DNA of 15,151 nucleotides. Origin: an uncultured Clostridia bacterium (GTDB taxonomy: Bacteria > Bacillota_A > Clostridia > Oscillospirales > Acutalibacteraceae). The stretch is taken from assembly GCA_937891215.1 (NCBI GenBank), contig CALAEU010000224.1, forward strand, positions 1 through 15,151, given 5' to 3'. Within the stretch, counting starts at the first letter, position 1, and each line of letters opens with the position of its first letter. Shown piece after piece: positions 6,399 to 14,424 of the stretch. Made by a program: the position numbers and the translations under genes. The notes under the pieces were generated by a model that saw only the letters and a program-made list of their open reading frames with translations, was not told the origin of the DNA and ran no database searches.

Positions 6399-8069
6399 TC
6401 ATCCTTTTATACTACATTGAAGCATTTCTTCTGCACTTTTAAGTTGCGTTTCGGTAATTTCGCCACCACCAGTAATTCGTGCAATTTCGTACTTTCTGCC
6501 TTCAAAATCGAGCGGTGTAACATTTGTATATGTTTTTCCGTTCTTTGCAGATTTTTCAATTAAATAATGGTTGTCACTGAGTACCGCTAACTGTGCTAAA
6601 TGGGTAACACAAATAACTTGTCTGCCAGTTGACACCTGTTTTAACTTCTGCGCTACTTTTGTAGCGGCTCTACCACTTACACCTGTGTCAACTTCGTCAA
6701 ATATCATTGTACCAATCTTGTCTTTGTCTGAAAGCACATTTTTGAGTGCTAACATAATTCTTGAAAGTTCACCGCCACTTGCTATTTTTGCAATTGGCTT
6801 TGGTGGTTCACCAACATTTGCACTTATTAAAAATTCAACTGAATCTATACCATTCTCACAAAGTTCAACTTCTGTAAATTGAACATTAAACTCTACACTT
6901 GGCATATCTAAAAAGCGTAATTCTTCCATTACATCTATTTGGAATTTTTTCGCAGTTTCTTTTCTGCTTTGGGAAAGTCTCTGTGCTAAATCTGTAGCTT
7001 TTTTATAAAGTTCTTTCCGTTGTTCTTTTAAAACTTCTAAATTTTCTTCTGATGAAGTAAGTGAATTTAATTTTTCTTCTGCTTTAGTTAAAAACTCAAG
7101 CATTTCTTCTTCAGTTGAGCCATATTTTTTGCTTAATCTGTAAAGTAAATCTAATCTTTCTTCAATAACTTCAAGGTCATTTCTCGAATATTCGCTTTCA
7201 CCATCATTAAAACGCAAGGTGTCTGCTATATCATTTAATTCATAATATATGTCATTTAATTTAATTGACAATTTTTCTGCATCTTTTGAAAAATTTGCTA
7301 CCTGAGAAAGTGCTTTTTCTGCACCAAGAACGAGTTCAACCGCACCTGTAAAACCATCACCGCCAGAAAGTGCATCATTTGCATTTCTGAAGCCTTCACT
7401 GATTTTTTCAATATTTTGTATTTCGGTGCGTTTTGTTTTAAGCTCTTCCCACTCACCTATTGTAATTTCTGCTTTTTTAAGTTCGTCTATCTGGAATGAT
7501 AAAATATCTATTTGCCTTGCTTTTTCTGCTTCATCTGTCATAAGTGATTTGATTTGTGATGAAATAGCACAAAGTTCAGAATAAGCAGAACTATATTCAA
7601 TTAAAAGTGAAGTATTCTCTGCAACTGCATCTAAATAACCTATATGAGTTTCACTGTCTAAAAGTTCGCGATTATCTTGTTGACCATGAATGCTTATAAG
7701 AGTGTTACCAATTTCTCTCAAAGCTGAAACAGAAGTTAAAGAATTATTTACTCTGCAGACATTTTTATCATGAGTTATTGTTCTTGTAATCAAAAGAGAA
7801 TTATCGTCATTTTGAGGTAATCCTAATTCATTTAATTTTCCAATTGTCTTTTCACCGACAAATGAAAACAGCGCCGTAACTTCTGCTTCTGTTTCCCCCG
7901 TTCTTATAAGTTCACGTGATGTACGAAAGCCAAGTACAGCGTTAATTGAATCAAGTATAATTGATTTACCTGCACCAGTTTCACCTGTAAGTACATTAAA
8001 CCCTTTATTAAACTCAATTTCTGCATTTTCAATTATAGCAATGTTTCTGATTTTCAAAACAGAAAGCAT
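6399..8069 (-). CDS. recN: DNA repair protein RecN
   Basis: RecN is an SMC-like ATPase that acts early in double-strand break repair by gathering and holding broken DNA. The 556-residue protein has the Walker A motif GETGAGKS (29-36) near the N-terminus, a long central region rich in Glu, Lys and Leu (about 150-400) that should form the antiparallel coiled coil, and a C-terminal ATPase half with the ABC signature SGGELS (431-436), Walker B MIFDEVD (455-461) and switch His490 (CVTHLAQLA). Length is normal for the family. The ATG at 8069 has AAAGGCGG upstream and follows argR by 14 bases. argR-recN adjacency is common in Firmicutes. The last codons carry the ribosome site of the following isomerase-like gene. 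Confidence 0.97.
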   Translation of the reverse strand: MLSVLKIRNIAIIENAEIEFNKGFNVLTGETGAGKSIILDSINAVLGFRTSRELIRTGETEAEVTALFSFVGEKTIGKLNELGLPQNDDNSLLITRTITHDKNVCRVNNSLTSVSALREIGNTLISIHGQQDNRELLDSETHIGYLDAVAENTSLLIEYSSAYSELCAISSQIKSLMTDEAEKARQIDILSFQIDELKKAEITIGEWEELKTKRTEIQNIEKISEGFRNANDALSGGDGFTGAVELVLGAEKALSQVANFSKDAEKLSIKLNDIYYELNDIADTLRFNDGESEYSRNDLEVIEERLDLLYRLSKKYGSTEEEMLEFLTKAEEKLNSLTSSEENLEVLKEQRKELYKKATDLAQRLSQSRKETAKKFQIDVMEELRFLDMPSVEFNVQFTEVELCENGIDSVEFLISANVGEPPKPIAKIASGGELSRIMLALKNVLSDKDKIGTMIFDEVDTGVSGRAATKVAQKLKQVSTGRQVICVTHLAQLAVLSDNHYLIEKSAKNGKTYTNVTPLDFEGRKYEIARITGGGEITETQLKSAEEMLQCSIKG

Positions 8070-8083
8070 AGTGTTACCGCCTT

Positions 8084-8536
8084 TTAATTCTTAATCATTC
8101 TCTTAAGTGCTGCCGCAACACCTTGTGCTTCATCAGTTGTTCTGCAAAGCATAAAAATAGTGTCATCACCTGCAATAGTACCTACAACTTCTGTAACATT
8201 CATTGAGTCGATTGCAGCACAAGCAGCCTGTGCAAGACCAGGAATACACTTAATAACACAAATATTACCTGCGTAATCTACTTTAAGCAACGAACCTGAA
8301 AAAAGTGCATTGAACATATCAGTATAATTGGTTGTGTTGTTTGTTTCAACAGAATAACGATAAACACCATTAGGACTTAATGTTTTTACAAGTCTTAACT
8401 CCTTAACGTCTCTTGAAACTGTTGCCTGAGTTACACTGTAACCTCTTTCAAGTAATAAATCAAGCAGCTCATCCTGTGTTGCAACATCCTGTTGCTCAAT
8501 TAAATCAAGAATTAACTTGTGTCTCGTCTTTTTCAC
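8084..8536 (-). CDS. argR: Arginine repressor ArgR
   Basis: ArgR is a hexameric, arginine-responsive DNA-binding regulator of arginine biosynthesis and catabolism (AhrC in Bacillus). With the chosen start it has 150 residues. An N-terminal winged helix-turn-helix carries SVTQATVSRDVKELRL (34-49), whose Ser-Arg pair contacts ARG boxes, and a C-terminal domain contains the arginine-binding and oligomerisation motif GTIAGDDTIF (119-128). The frame also has an ATG at 8545, but there GGAAGG abuts the ATG directly. The GTG at 8536 sits 9 bases after GGAAGG and gives the typical MKKTRHKLIL start, so I prefer it. No ARG box or promoter is visible in the short gap to nadK, so any self-regulation would act further upstream. 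Confidence 0.96.
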   Translation of the reverse strand: MKKTRHKLILDLIEQQDVATQDELLDLLLERGYSVTQATVSRDVKELRLVKTLSPNGVYRYSVETNNTTNYTDMFNALFSGSLLKVDYAGNICVIKCIPGLAQAACAAIDSMNVTEVVGTIAGDDTIFMLCRTTDEAQGVAAALKRMIKN

Positions 8537-8560
8537 ACTTAACATCCTTCCAACTTTATA

Positions 8561-9409
8561 TTATTTCGACATTTTTTTATTTAATATATCAATAAAAGTA
8601 TCATTCTTTACTTTTATAAATTCCGCTTTTTTATCTGAAGTTTCAATTTTTACAATTGCTCCGTCAGGAATTAAAACTGCCTCTTCACCATCACATGAAA
8701 GTACTGCTTCACCCGAATTGTCATGAGTAATTTCTAAAACTGAATCAGGTCTTATAACAACTGAACGAGAGAAAAAACTATGACAACAGACTGGTGTAAT
8801 CAGCATACTGTCAATCTGTGGTTCAATAACTGGTCCACCGGCAGAAAGTGAGTACGCAGTAGAGCCTGTTGGAGTTGAAACAATAACACCATCTGCACTA
8901 TAATCCATTAAAGGTGCATCGTTGCAATTTATAGATAATTTCATAATTCTTATATTGCCACTACGCGACACAACCGCGTCATTAAGGCAATTTGAATGAT
9001 ATAATATTTCACCACTTTTGTCAATAATTGTAGCGGTAAGCATCATTCGTTTTTCGGTCTTAAAATCACCTTTAACAATTTCAGACAAGAGCGAAAGTTC
9101 ACTACTTTCAAGCCCTGCTAAATAAGCAAGTTTACCCGCATTTATACATAAAAGCGGTTTGCTTTTCTCTGCCGAAAGTTTTGCGGATTTTATAAATGTA
9201 CCATCACCACCGACAGTAACAACCATTTCACAATTTTCAATACTTTCTCCAACATTGCAATAATTTATATAATTACAATTACCAAAGAAATTCCTGAAAC
9301 TTTCATCTAAAAAAACTGTAACCTGTAATTTTTCAAATTCTTTTAAAAGTTCTTTTGTTACATCAGGTGTATTTGTCCTTGTCATATTAGGGATTAATGC
9401 AATTTTCAT
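8561..9409 (-). CDS. nadK: NAD kinase
   Basis: This enzyme phosphorylates NAD to NADP using ATP or polyphosphate, supplying NADPH for biosynthesis, including the neighbouring isoprenoid route. The 282-residue protein has the GGDGT motif (67-71, including catalytic Asp69), the NAD-binding segment NAGKLAYLAGLE (90-101), and the diagnostic TGSTAYSLSAGGP (181-193), preceded by Asp173 in SADGVIVSTP. In the second motif the usual N-x-G-x-L-G-F-L reads with Ala95 and Tyr96, a mild variation in an otherwise complete active site. The start at 9409 has GGGGGAG 5 bases upstream and is one base after the tlyA stop (TAAAATG), implying coupling. Bacillus lacks nadK at this point of the cluster; in Clostridia it often sits between tlyA and argR. 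Confidence 0.96.
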   Translation of the reverse strand: MKIALIPNMTRTNTPDVTKELLKEFEKLQVTVFLDESFRNFFGNCNYINYCNVGESIENCEMVVTVGGDGTFIKSAKLSAEKSKPLLCINAGKLAYLAGLESSELSLLSEIVKGDFKTEKRMMLTATIIDKSGEILYHSNCLNDAVVSRSGNIRIMKLSINCNDAPLMDYSADGVIVSTPTGSTAYSLSAGGPVIEPQIDSMLITPVCCHSFFSRSVVIRPDSVLEITHDNSGEAVLSCDGEEAVLIPDGAIVKIETSDKKAEFIKVKNDTFIDILNKKMSK

Positions 9410-9410
9410 T

Positions 9411-10238
9411 TTACTCCCCCTTTTTGTCTAACGCTTCATGAGAAATCTTTGCAAGTTCCTTGGCGTATTCAATATATTCATCACAATGTGTTATTTCATT
9501 CGTTTTCTTTAAATAAACCAGATATTCAATATTCCCCTCAGGACCTTTAACCGGTGAATATGAAAGTCCTGAAACTTTAAATTTTTGAGATGTGGCAAAC
9601 GAAACAATATTTTCAATTACTTCTGTATGAACATTCACATCACGTACAACACCTTTTTTACCAACTTTTTCTCTGCCTGCTTCAAACTGTGGTTTTATAA
9701 GGCATACTGCTTCGCCATTATCTTTTAAAAGTTCATACATAACAGGTAATATAATTTTAAGCGAAATAAATGAAACATCAACAGATGCAAAATCGATGTC
9801 TTCTGGTATCTGTTCGTGAGTTACATAACGAAAATTAGTTCTTTCTAAGTTTACAACTCTTTCGTCGCTTCTCAGTTTCCACGCCAATTGACCGTAGCCC
9901 ACATCAATTGAATAAACTTTTTTAGCGCCATTCTGTAACATACAATCAGTAAATCCACCAGTTGAAGCACCAATATCCATACAAATGCAGTCGTCTAAAT
10001 CAATCGGAAATTCCTGCATTGCTTTTTCAAGTTTCAAACCACCGCGACTTACATATTTCAATGTACTTCCACGCACTTCTACTACATCATCACTTTTTAT
10101 ATCTCTACCAGGTTTTAATTCTTTCTGGTCATTTACATAAACAATACCTGACATGATAAGTGCTTTTGCTTTTTCTCTGCTTTCGGTAAAGCCGTTTTCA
10201 AACAAATATAAATCAAGTCTTACTTTTTTATCACTCAT
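9411..10238 (-). CDS. tlyA: TlyA family rRNA 2'-O-methyltransferase (S4 + FtsJ domains)
   Basis: TlyA proteins methylate the 2'-OH of cytidines in 16S and/or 23S rRNA; older annotation calls them hemolysins. The 275-residue protein has an N-terminal S4 RNA-binding domain (about 5-60, from RLDLYLFENGFTESREKAK) and an FtsJ-type SAM methyltransferase domain with DIGASTGGFTDCML (88-101), SVDVSFISL (152-160) and IKPQFEAG (181-188). The ATG at 10244 is possible, but AAAGG is only 3 bases before it. The in-frame ATG two codons later (10238) has AAAGG 9 bases upstream, so I take that start. It overlaps the dxs stop by 8 bases (ATGAGTGA). Whether it targets one or both subunits cannot be seen. Confidence 0.95.
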   Translation of the reverse strand: MSDKKVRLDLYLFENGFTESREKAKALIMSGIVYVNDQKELKPGRDIKSDDVVEVRGSTLKYVSRGGLKLEKAMQEFPIDLDDCICMDIGASTGGFTDCMLQNGAKKVYSIDVGYGQLAWKLRSDERVVNLERTNFRYVTHEQIPEDIDFASVDVSFISLKIILPVMYELLKDNGEAVCLIKPQFEAGREKVGKKGVVRDVNVHTEVIENIVSFATSQKFKVSGLSYSPVKGPEGNIEYLVYLKKTNEITHCDEYIEYAKELAKISHEALDKKGE

Positions 10239-12111
10239 TTTCATTGACCTTTCCGAAATCTTTTAAAATCACACTGCACATACCTTCACAATCTAACTGA
10301 TACTCATGCAAAATTTCATCTACCTTACCCTGCTTTACAAAGCAATCAGGGAATGCAATTAACTTAAAGCGTGGTGCTAAACCATTTTCCAAAATATAAC
10401 TACCGAAAGTTTCACCAATACCACCATTTTTAACGCCTTCTTCAAAGAAATAGACTTTTTTGACATTTTCTAATTCTTCGTAAACAGTTGTTGAAATCGG
10501 TATAATTTCATTAAGTTTAATAATCTTAATACTTATGCCCTTTGATTTTAACTCCTTATACGCTTTTGCCGCTTCACCAAAAATTCTACCGTAAGTTACA
10601 AGTGCATATTCTGCCATTTTGTCACCATAAATATCGTAAGCGTTGCCAGTAATAGTAAAATCATCAGGACAATATGGTTCTTTACCTCTTGGATACCTTA
10701 CAACAACTGGAGTTGTAGAATGATAAAGAGCAGAAACAAAGTCTTTATTAAGTTCCGAATAATATGCTGGTGAATAAACTAAAATATTAGGAACACCATT
10801 AAACATAGCCGCGTCATAAATACCATTATGAGTTTCTCCGTCATCACCGACAATGCCCGCTCTGTCAACTGCTATAATCATTTTGCCTTGTTGCAAAGCA
10901 AAATCGTGCATTATCTGGTCATAGCATCTTTGTAAGAATGTTGAATACACAACAAAAACAGGGACCATCCCATTTTTAGAAAGTCCTAATGCATAAGGCA
11001 CAGCATGTTCTTCAGCAATACCAACATCAAAAAATCTTTCTTTATATTCTTCAGAAAACTTCTGAAGACCTGTACCCAATGACATAGCAGCAGTAATTGC
11101 ACAGATACGTTTATCTTTTGCCGCCTGATTATAAAGAAAATCACCGAACTTTTCTGAGAAATTATCATTAGACGTTTTATCAAGTCCTTTTTCTACAACA
11201 AAAGGTGCAACACCGTGATAGTCAGTAGGATTTTCTTCTGCTAGGGTATAGCCTTTTCCCTTAATTGTGTTGATATGTAACAACACAGGATGTCTGAAAT
11301 TTTTAGCACCCTCAAGAGCTTCGCAAAGATGCTCTATATTATGACCATCAATAGGTCCCATATAACGAACACCTAAATCTTCAAACAAATTACTGCCGTA
11401 CATCATATTCTTAATATCAGTTTTTGTTTTTAAGATCTTATCGGCTAATTTGACACCAACGAAAGGAATTTTAGCAATAATTCTTTCTGCTAAAGATTTA
11501 AATTTAAAATATTCTTTTGTAGAACGCATTATCGCAAGTTTTTTTGCGAGATTGCCCACATTCTTGGAAATAGACATACCATTATCATTGAGAATGATAA
11601 TAAGTTTTGTATCTTTTAAACTTCTTGTATTGTTAAGTGCTTCATAAACGAGGCCACCAGTTAAAGCACCATCACCTAAAACCGCAATAGCACAGTCTTT
11701 TTTACCATTAACTTTATTTGCAGCGGCAATACCCATAGCGGTAGAAATTGAAACACTGCTATGACCACTATAAACAATATCGTGCTCACTTTCGTTTGGT
11801 CTTGAAAAACCTGAAAGTCCATCTTTCTGACGAAGAGTTTTAAATTCTTCGTATCTGCCAGTTAAAAGTTTATGGGTATAAACCTGATGACCTACATCCC
11901 ATATAATTTTATCATCAGGTGAGTTGAAAACACGATGAAGTGCAATTGTTAGTTCTACCGCCCCAAGATTTGACGCTAAATGACCACCATTTTGTGAAAC
12001 TGTTGAAACAATAACATCCCTTACCTCCTCAGCAAGCTGAGGAAGCTGACTAGCATCAAGATTTTTAACATCTTGTGGGGATTTAATTTTCTCTAACAAT
12101 TCGTGTTTCAT
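10231..12111 (-). CDS. dxs: 1-deoxy-D-xylulose-5-phosphate synthase
   Basis: This thiamine-diphosphate enzyme condenses pyruvate and glyceraldehyde-3-phosphate to DXP, the first and flux-controlling step of the non-mevalonate isoprenoid pathway, and also feeds thiamine and pyridoxal synthesis. The 626-residue protein has His44 (GGHLASNLG), HQVYTHKLLTGR (75-86), the TPP/Mg motif starting GDGALTGG (146-153) with Asn175, the transketolase-type FDVGIAEEHAV with catalytic Glu367, DRAGIVGDDGETHNG (416-430), and RYPRG near 477. The frame runs three codons further to a TTG at 12120, but the ATG at 12111 gives the usual MKHELLEKI start, 5 bases after the ispA stop. The ribosome site (AGAGAG) is weak and distant, so translation may rely on coupling with ispA. 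Confidence 0.97.
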   Translation of the reverse strand: MKHELLEKIKSPQDVKNLDASQLPQLAEEVRDVIVSTVSQNGGHLASNLGAVELTIALHRVFNSPDDKIIWDVGHQVYTHKLLTGRYEEFKTLRQKDGLSGFSRPNESEHDIVYSGHSSVSISTAMGIAAANKVNGKKDCAIAVLGDGALTGGLVYEALNNTRSLKDTKLIIILNDNGMSISKNVGNLAKKLAIMRSTKEYFKFKSLAERIIAKIPFVGVKLADKILKTKTDIKNMMYGSNLFEDLGVRYMGPIDGHNIEHLCEALEGAKNFRHPVLLHINTIKGKGYTLAEENPTDYHGVAPFVVEKGLDKTSNDNFSEKFGDFLYNQAAKDKRICAITAAMSLGTGLQKFSEEYKERFFDVGIAEEHAVPYALGLSKNGMVPVFVVYSTFLQRCYDQIMHDFALQQGKMIIAVDRAGIVGDDGETHNGIYDAAMFNGVPNILVYSPAYYSELNKDFVSALYHSTTPVVVRYPRGKEPYCPDDFTITGNAYDIYGDKMAEYALVTYGRIFGEAAKAYKELKSKGISIKIIKLNEIIPISTTVYEELENVKKVYFFEEGVKNGGIGETFGSYILENGLAPRFKLIAFPDCFVKQGKVDEILHEYQLDCEGMCSVILKDFGKVNENE

Positions 12112-12116
12112 AAATA

Positions 12117-13004
12117 TCAATACTCTCTGTTTGCAAGGAAATTTGCATATTCTTTGATTATTTCATTATTCGGAAAAACATTTAATTCTTCCAACGCTTC
12201 ATCTGTGAGTTTTTTAACAAGCTCTTCACACTTTTCAATACCTAAAAGTGTCACATAGGTAGATTTATTATTCTCTTTATCGCTACCTGTCATTTTACCT
12301 AACTTTTCAAGCGAACTTGTAACATCTAAAATATCATCTTTAATTTGAAAAGCAAGACCTAATTTTTCACCAAACGTTTTTGCAGCATCTATTAAATCAT
12401 CAGAAGCACCTGCAACAATGCAACCTAATGCACAGGCAACAGAAATAAGGCACCCTGTTTTTAGGTTATCCATAAGCTGTAGAGTATTAAAATCGGCATC
12501 AGGATTATTTTCATTGGTAATATCAATAATCTGCCCACCAATCATACCTCGCGCACCAGCATAAACTGAAAGTTCATTTATAGCTTTTACCGCAGTTTTT
12601 GCATCATAAAGACCTGCTAATGACCATGTTGAAATTCTTTCAAATGCAGCGGTTAAAAGTCCGTCCCCTGCTAAAAGTGCCACAGTCTCGCCATAAACTT
12701 TGTGGTTAGATGGTTTACCACGGCGATAATCGTCATTATCCATACAAGGTAAATCATCGTGAATCAAAGAGTAAGTATGAATAAACTCAACTGCTTCTGC
12801 CATTGGCATTGCTTTTAAAACATCATCTTTACCACAAGCATTGTAAAAAAGAAGTGTTAAAAGCGGTCTCACTCTTTTACCACCATTTTTCAAACTGTAT
12901 TTCATAGACTCAAAAAGAGTTTTATACTCTGGAAGTGAAGTTTCAAAATATTTATAAAGTTTTTCTTCAATAAGCGAAGAATACTCCTGAATTTTTATGT
13001 TCAT
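12117..13004 (-). CDS. ispA: Polyprenyl synthetase (farnesyl/geranylgeranyl diphosphate synthase type)
   Basis: This enzyme chains isopentenyl diphosphate units to make C15-C20 prenyl diphosphates for undecaprenyl carriers and quinones. The 295-residue protein has GGKRVRP (41-47), the first aspartate-rich motif DDLPCMDNDD (83-92), GMIGGQIIDI (153-162), KTGCLI (182-187) and the second aspartate-rich motif DDILD (223-227). The two-residue insertion in the first motif (DDxxxxD) and HTYSLIHDDLP before it are typical of bacterial FPP synthase (IspA), though GGPP cannot be excluded by reading alone. The ATG at 13004 lies 3 bases after the xseB stop with AAAGGTGAG as ribosome site. It sits directly upstream of dxs, pairing an early and a late isoprenoid step. 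Confidence 0.95.
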   Translation of the reverse strand: MNIKIQEYSSLIEEKLYKYFETSLPEYKTLFESMKYSLKNGGKRVRPLLTLLFYNACGKDDVLKAMPMAEAVEFIHTYSLIHDDLPCMDNDDYRRGKPSNHKVYGETVALLAGDGLLTAAFERISTWSLAGLYDAKTAVKAINELSVYAGARGMIGGQIIDITNENNPDADFNTLQLMDNLKTGCLISVACALGCIVAGASDDLIDAAKTFGEKLGLAFQIKDDILDVTSSLEKLGKMTGSDKENNKSTYVTLLGIEKCEELVKKLTDEALEELNVFPNNEIIKEYANFLANREY

Positions 13005-13007
13005 AAA

Positions 13008-13193
13008 TTACTCACCTTTTATAAGACTCGAAATTTTCTGCTCCGCAGAATCAAGGTACTTTGCACATTCACTTAAAATTTCAGTTGCTTCTGAAAAAAG
13101 TTTTAAACTTTCATCAATTGAAAGTTTACCGTCTTCAAGTAAAGTAGTTATTTCTTCCAATCTTTTTATAGATTTTTCATAATTCTGTTCCAT
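13008..13193 (-). CDS. xseB: Exodeoxyribonuclease VII small subunit
   Basis: This small helical subunit binds in several copies to XseA; exonuclease VII degrades single-stranded DNA from both ends. The 61-residue sequence matches the family (about 60-80) with YEKSIKRLEEI (5-15), LEDGKLSIDESLKLF (19-33) and a second helix up to the charged C-terminus. It starts 3 bases after the xseA stop (TGAAAAATG), with AAAGG inside the last xseA codons, a clear sign of coupled synthesis of the two subunits. Confidence 0.95.
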   Translation of the reverse strand: MEQNYEKSIKRLEEITTLLEDGKLSIDESLKLFSEATEILSECAKYLDSAEQKISSLIKGE

Positions 13194-13196
13194 TTT

Positions 13197-14408
13197 TCAA
13201 TTACCTTTCAATTCAGTAACACATGCAAAAATCTCGCCATCGGTTACTTTAACTTTGATATTGTCACCATTCTCTACATCTTTTACACTTATAATCGGTG
13301 ACTCGTTCTTATAAGAAATTGAATATCCGCGAGAAAGTACATCCAAAGGACTTAATGCATTCAACTTCCCTGAAAGAACTGAAATTTTACTTTTCTCATT
13401 ATTGAGTTTAATTTCTATTGAATTTACAATCTTTTCATAAAGATTTGAAAGTTCCTGACGAGAATTAAGAATTTTATTTGCAGGACTTAAAATAGAAAGT
13501 CTTTTTTCTGCATTTTCTAAATATTCACGCTCATAATTAAGACTGTTTTTCATTAAAACGGTTAAATGTTGCTTTAATCCGAGTAAATCTGATTTTAATT
13601 CAATAATATCGGGAACGGCTAATTCTGCAGCCGCAGACGGAGTTGGTGCTCTTAAATCTGCAACAAAGTCTGCAATAGTAAAATCAGTTTCGTGACCTAC
13701 TGCAGAAATAATCGGAATTTGAGACTCAAAAATTGCACGGGCAACTATTTCTTCATTAAATGCCCATAAATCCTCTAATGAACCTCCACCCCTGCCAATA
13801 ATCAAAACATCACACGCATTTTTTTCGTTAAAAAGTTTTATTGCGTTTGCAATTTCGGATGCAGCACAAGCACCTTGTACTGCAACAGGACAAAAAACAA
13901 TTTCTGCAAGTGGAAATCGTCTTTTAAGAATTGAAAAAACATCACGCACTGCGGCACCATCAGGTGCAGTAGCAACACCTATTTTTTGTGGAAATACTGG
14001 TATTGACTTTTTATTTTCACAATTAAAAAGTCCCTCTTTAAAAAGTTTTTCTTTTAATTGTTCATAGGCTAAATTCAACGCACCAATACCATCAGGTTGC
14101 ATATCTGTTATATAAAGTTGATATGAACCATCTTTACTATAAAGTGTAACGCTACCAAAAATAATAACTTTCATTCCGTTTTCAGGAACAAATTTAAGTC
14201 GCGAAGCATAAGACGAAAACATTACCGCTTTAATTGCGCCACCCTCATCTTTTATGGTCATATACATATGACCACTGTAATGATTTTTAAAATTTGAAAT
14301 TTCGCCTGTAACAAAAATATTTTTAAGGCTTTCATTGTTATCTAAAAGCGATTTAACAAAATTATTAAGTTCAGTTACACTATAAACAGTTGGTGAAACA
14401 GAATACAT
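13197..14408 (-). CDS. xseA: Exodeoxyribonuclease VII large subunit
   Basis: XseA is the catalytic subunit of exonuclease VII. The 403-residue protein has an N-terminal OB-fold nucleic-acid domain (about 5-105) and the catalytic core with IGVATAPDGAAVRD (143-156), GRGGGSLEDLW (205-215), SAVGHETDFTIADFVADLRA (235-254) and PTPSAAAE (255-262). A coiled-coil region (about 270-345) follows for XseB binding, then the short C-terminal segment with LSRGYSI. Length and motif order are normal. The first motif has TAPDGAAVRD where many relatives read TSxTGAAxxD, a conservative variant. The ATG at 14408 has AGGTGAG just upstream and is 16 bases after the stop of the TsaD-like gene, within the same unit. 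Confidence 0.97.
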   Translation of the reverse strand: MYSVSPTVYSVTELNNFVKSLLDNNESLKNIFVTGEISNFKNHYSGHMYMTIKDEGGAIKAVMFSSYASRLKFVPENGMKVIIFGSVTLYSKDGSYQLYITDMQPDGIGALNLAYEQLKEKLFKEGLFNCENKKSIPVFPQKIGVATAPDGAAVRDVFSILKRRFPLAEIVFCPVAVQGACAASEIANAIKLFNEKNACDVLIIGRGGGSLEDLWAFNEEIVARAIFESQIPIISAVGHETDFTIADFVADLRAPTPSAAAELAVPDIIELKSDLLGLKQHLTVLMKNSLNYEREYLENAEKRLSILSPANKILNSRQELSNLYEKIVNSIEIKLNNEKSKISVLSGKLNALSPLDVLSRGYSISYKNESPIISVKDVENGDNIKVKVTDGEIFACVTELKGN

Positions 14409-14424
14409 TCACTCACCTACTTAT

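Noticed and set aside
8537..8560. ARG box for argR autoregulation
   Set aside because: The gap is short and AT-rich but shows no clear AT-rich palindrome or -35/-10 pair.
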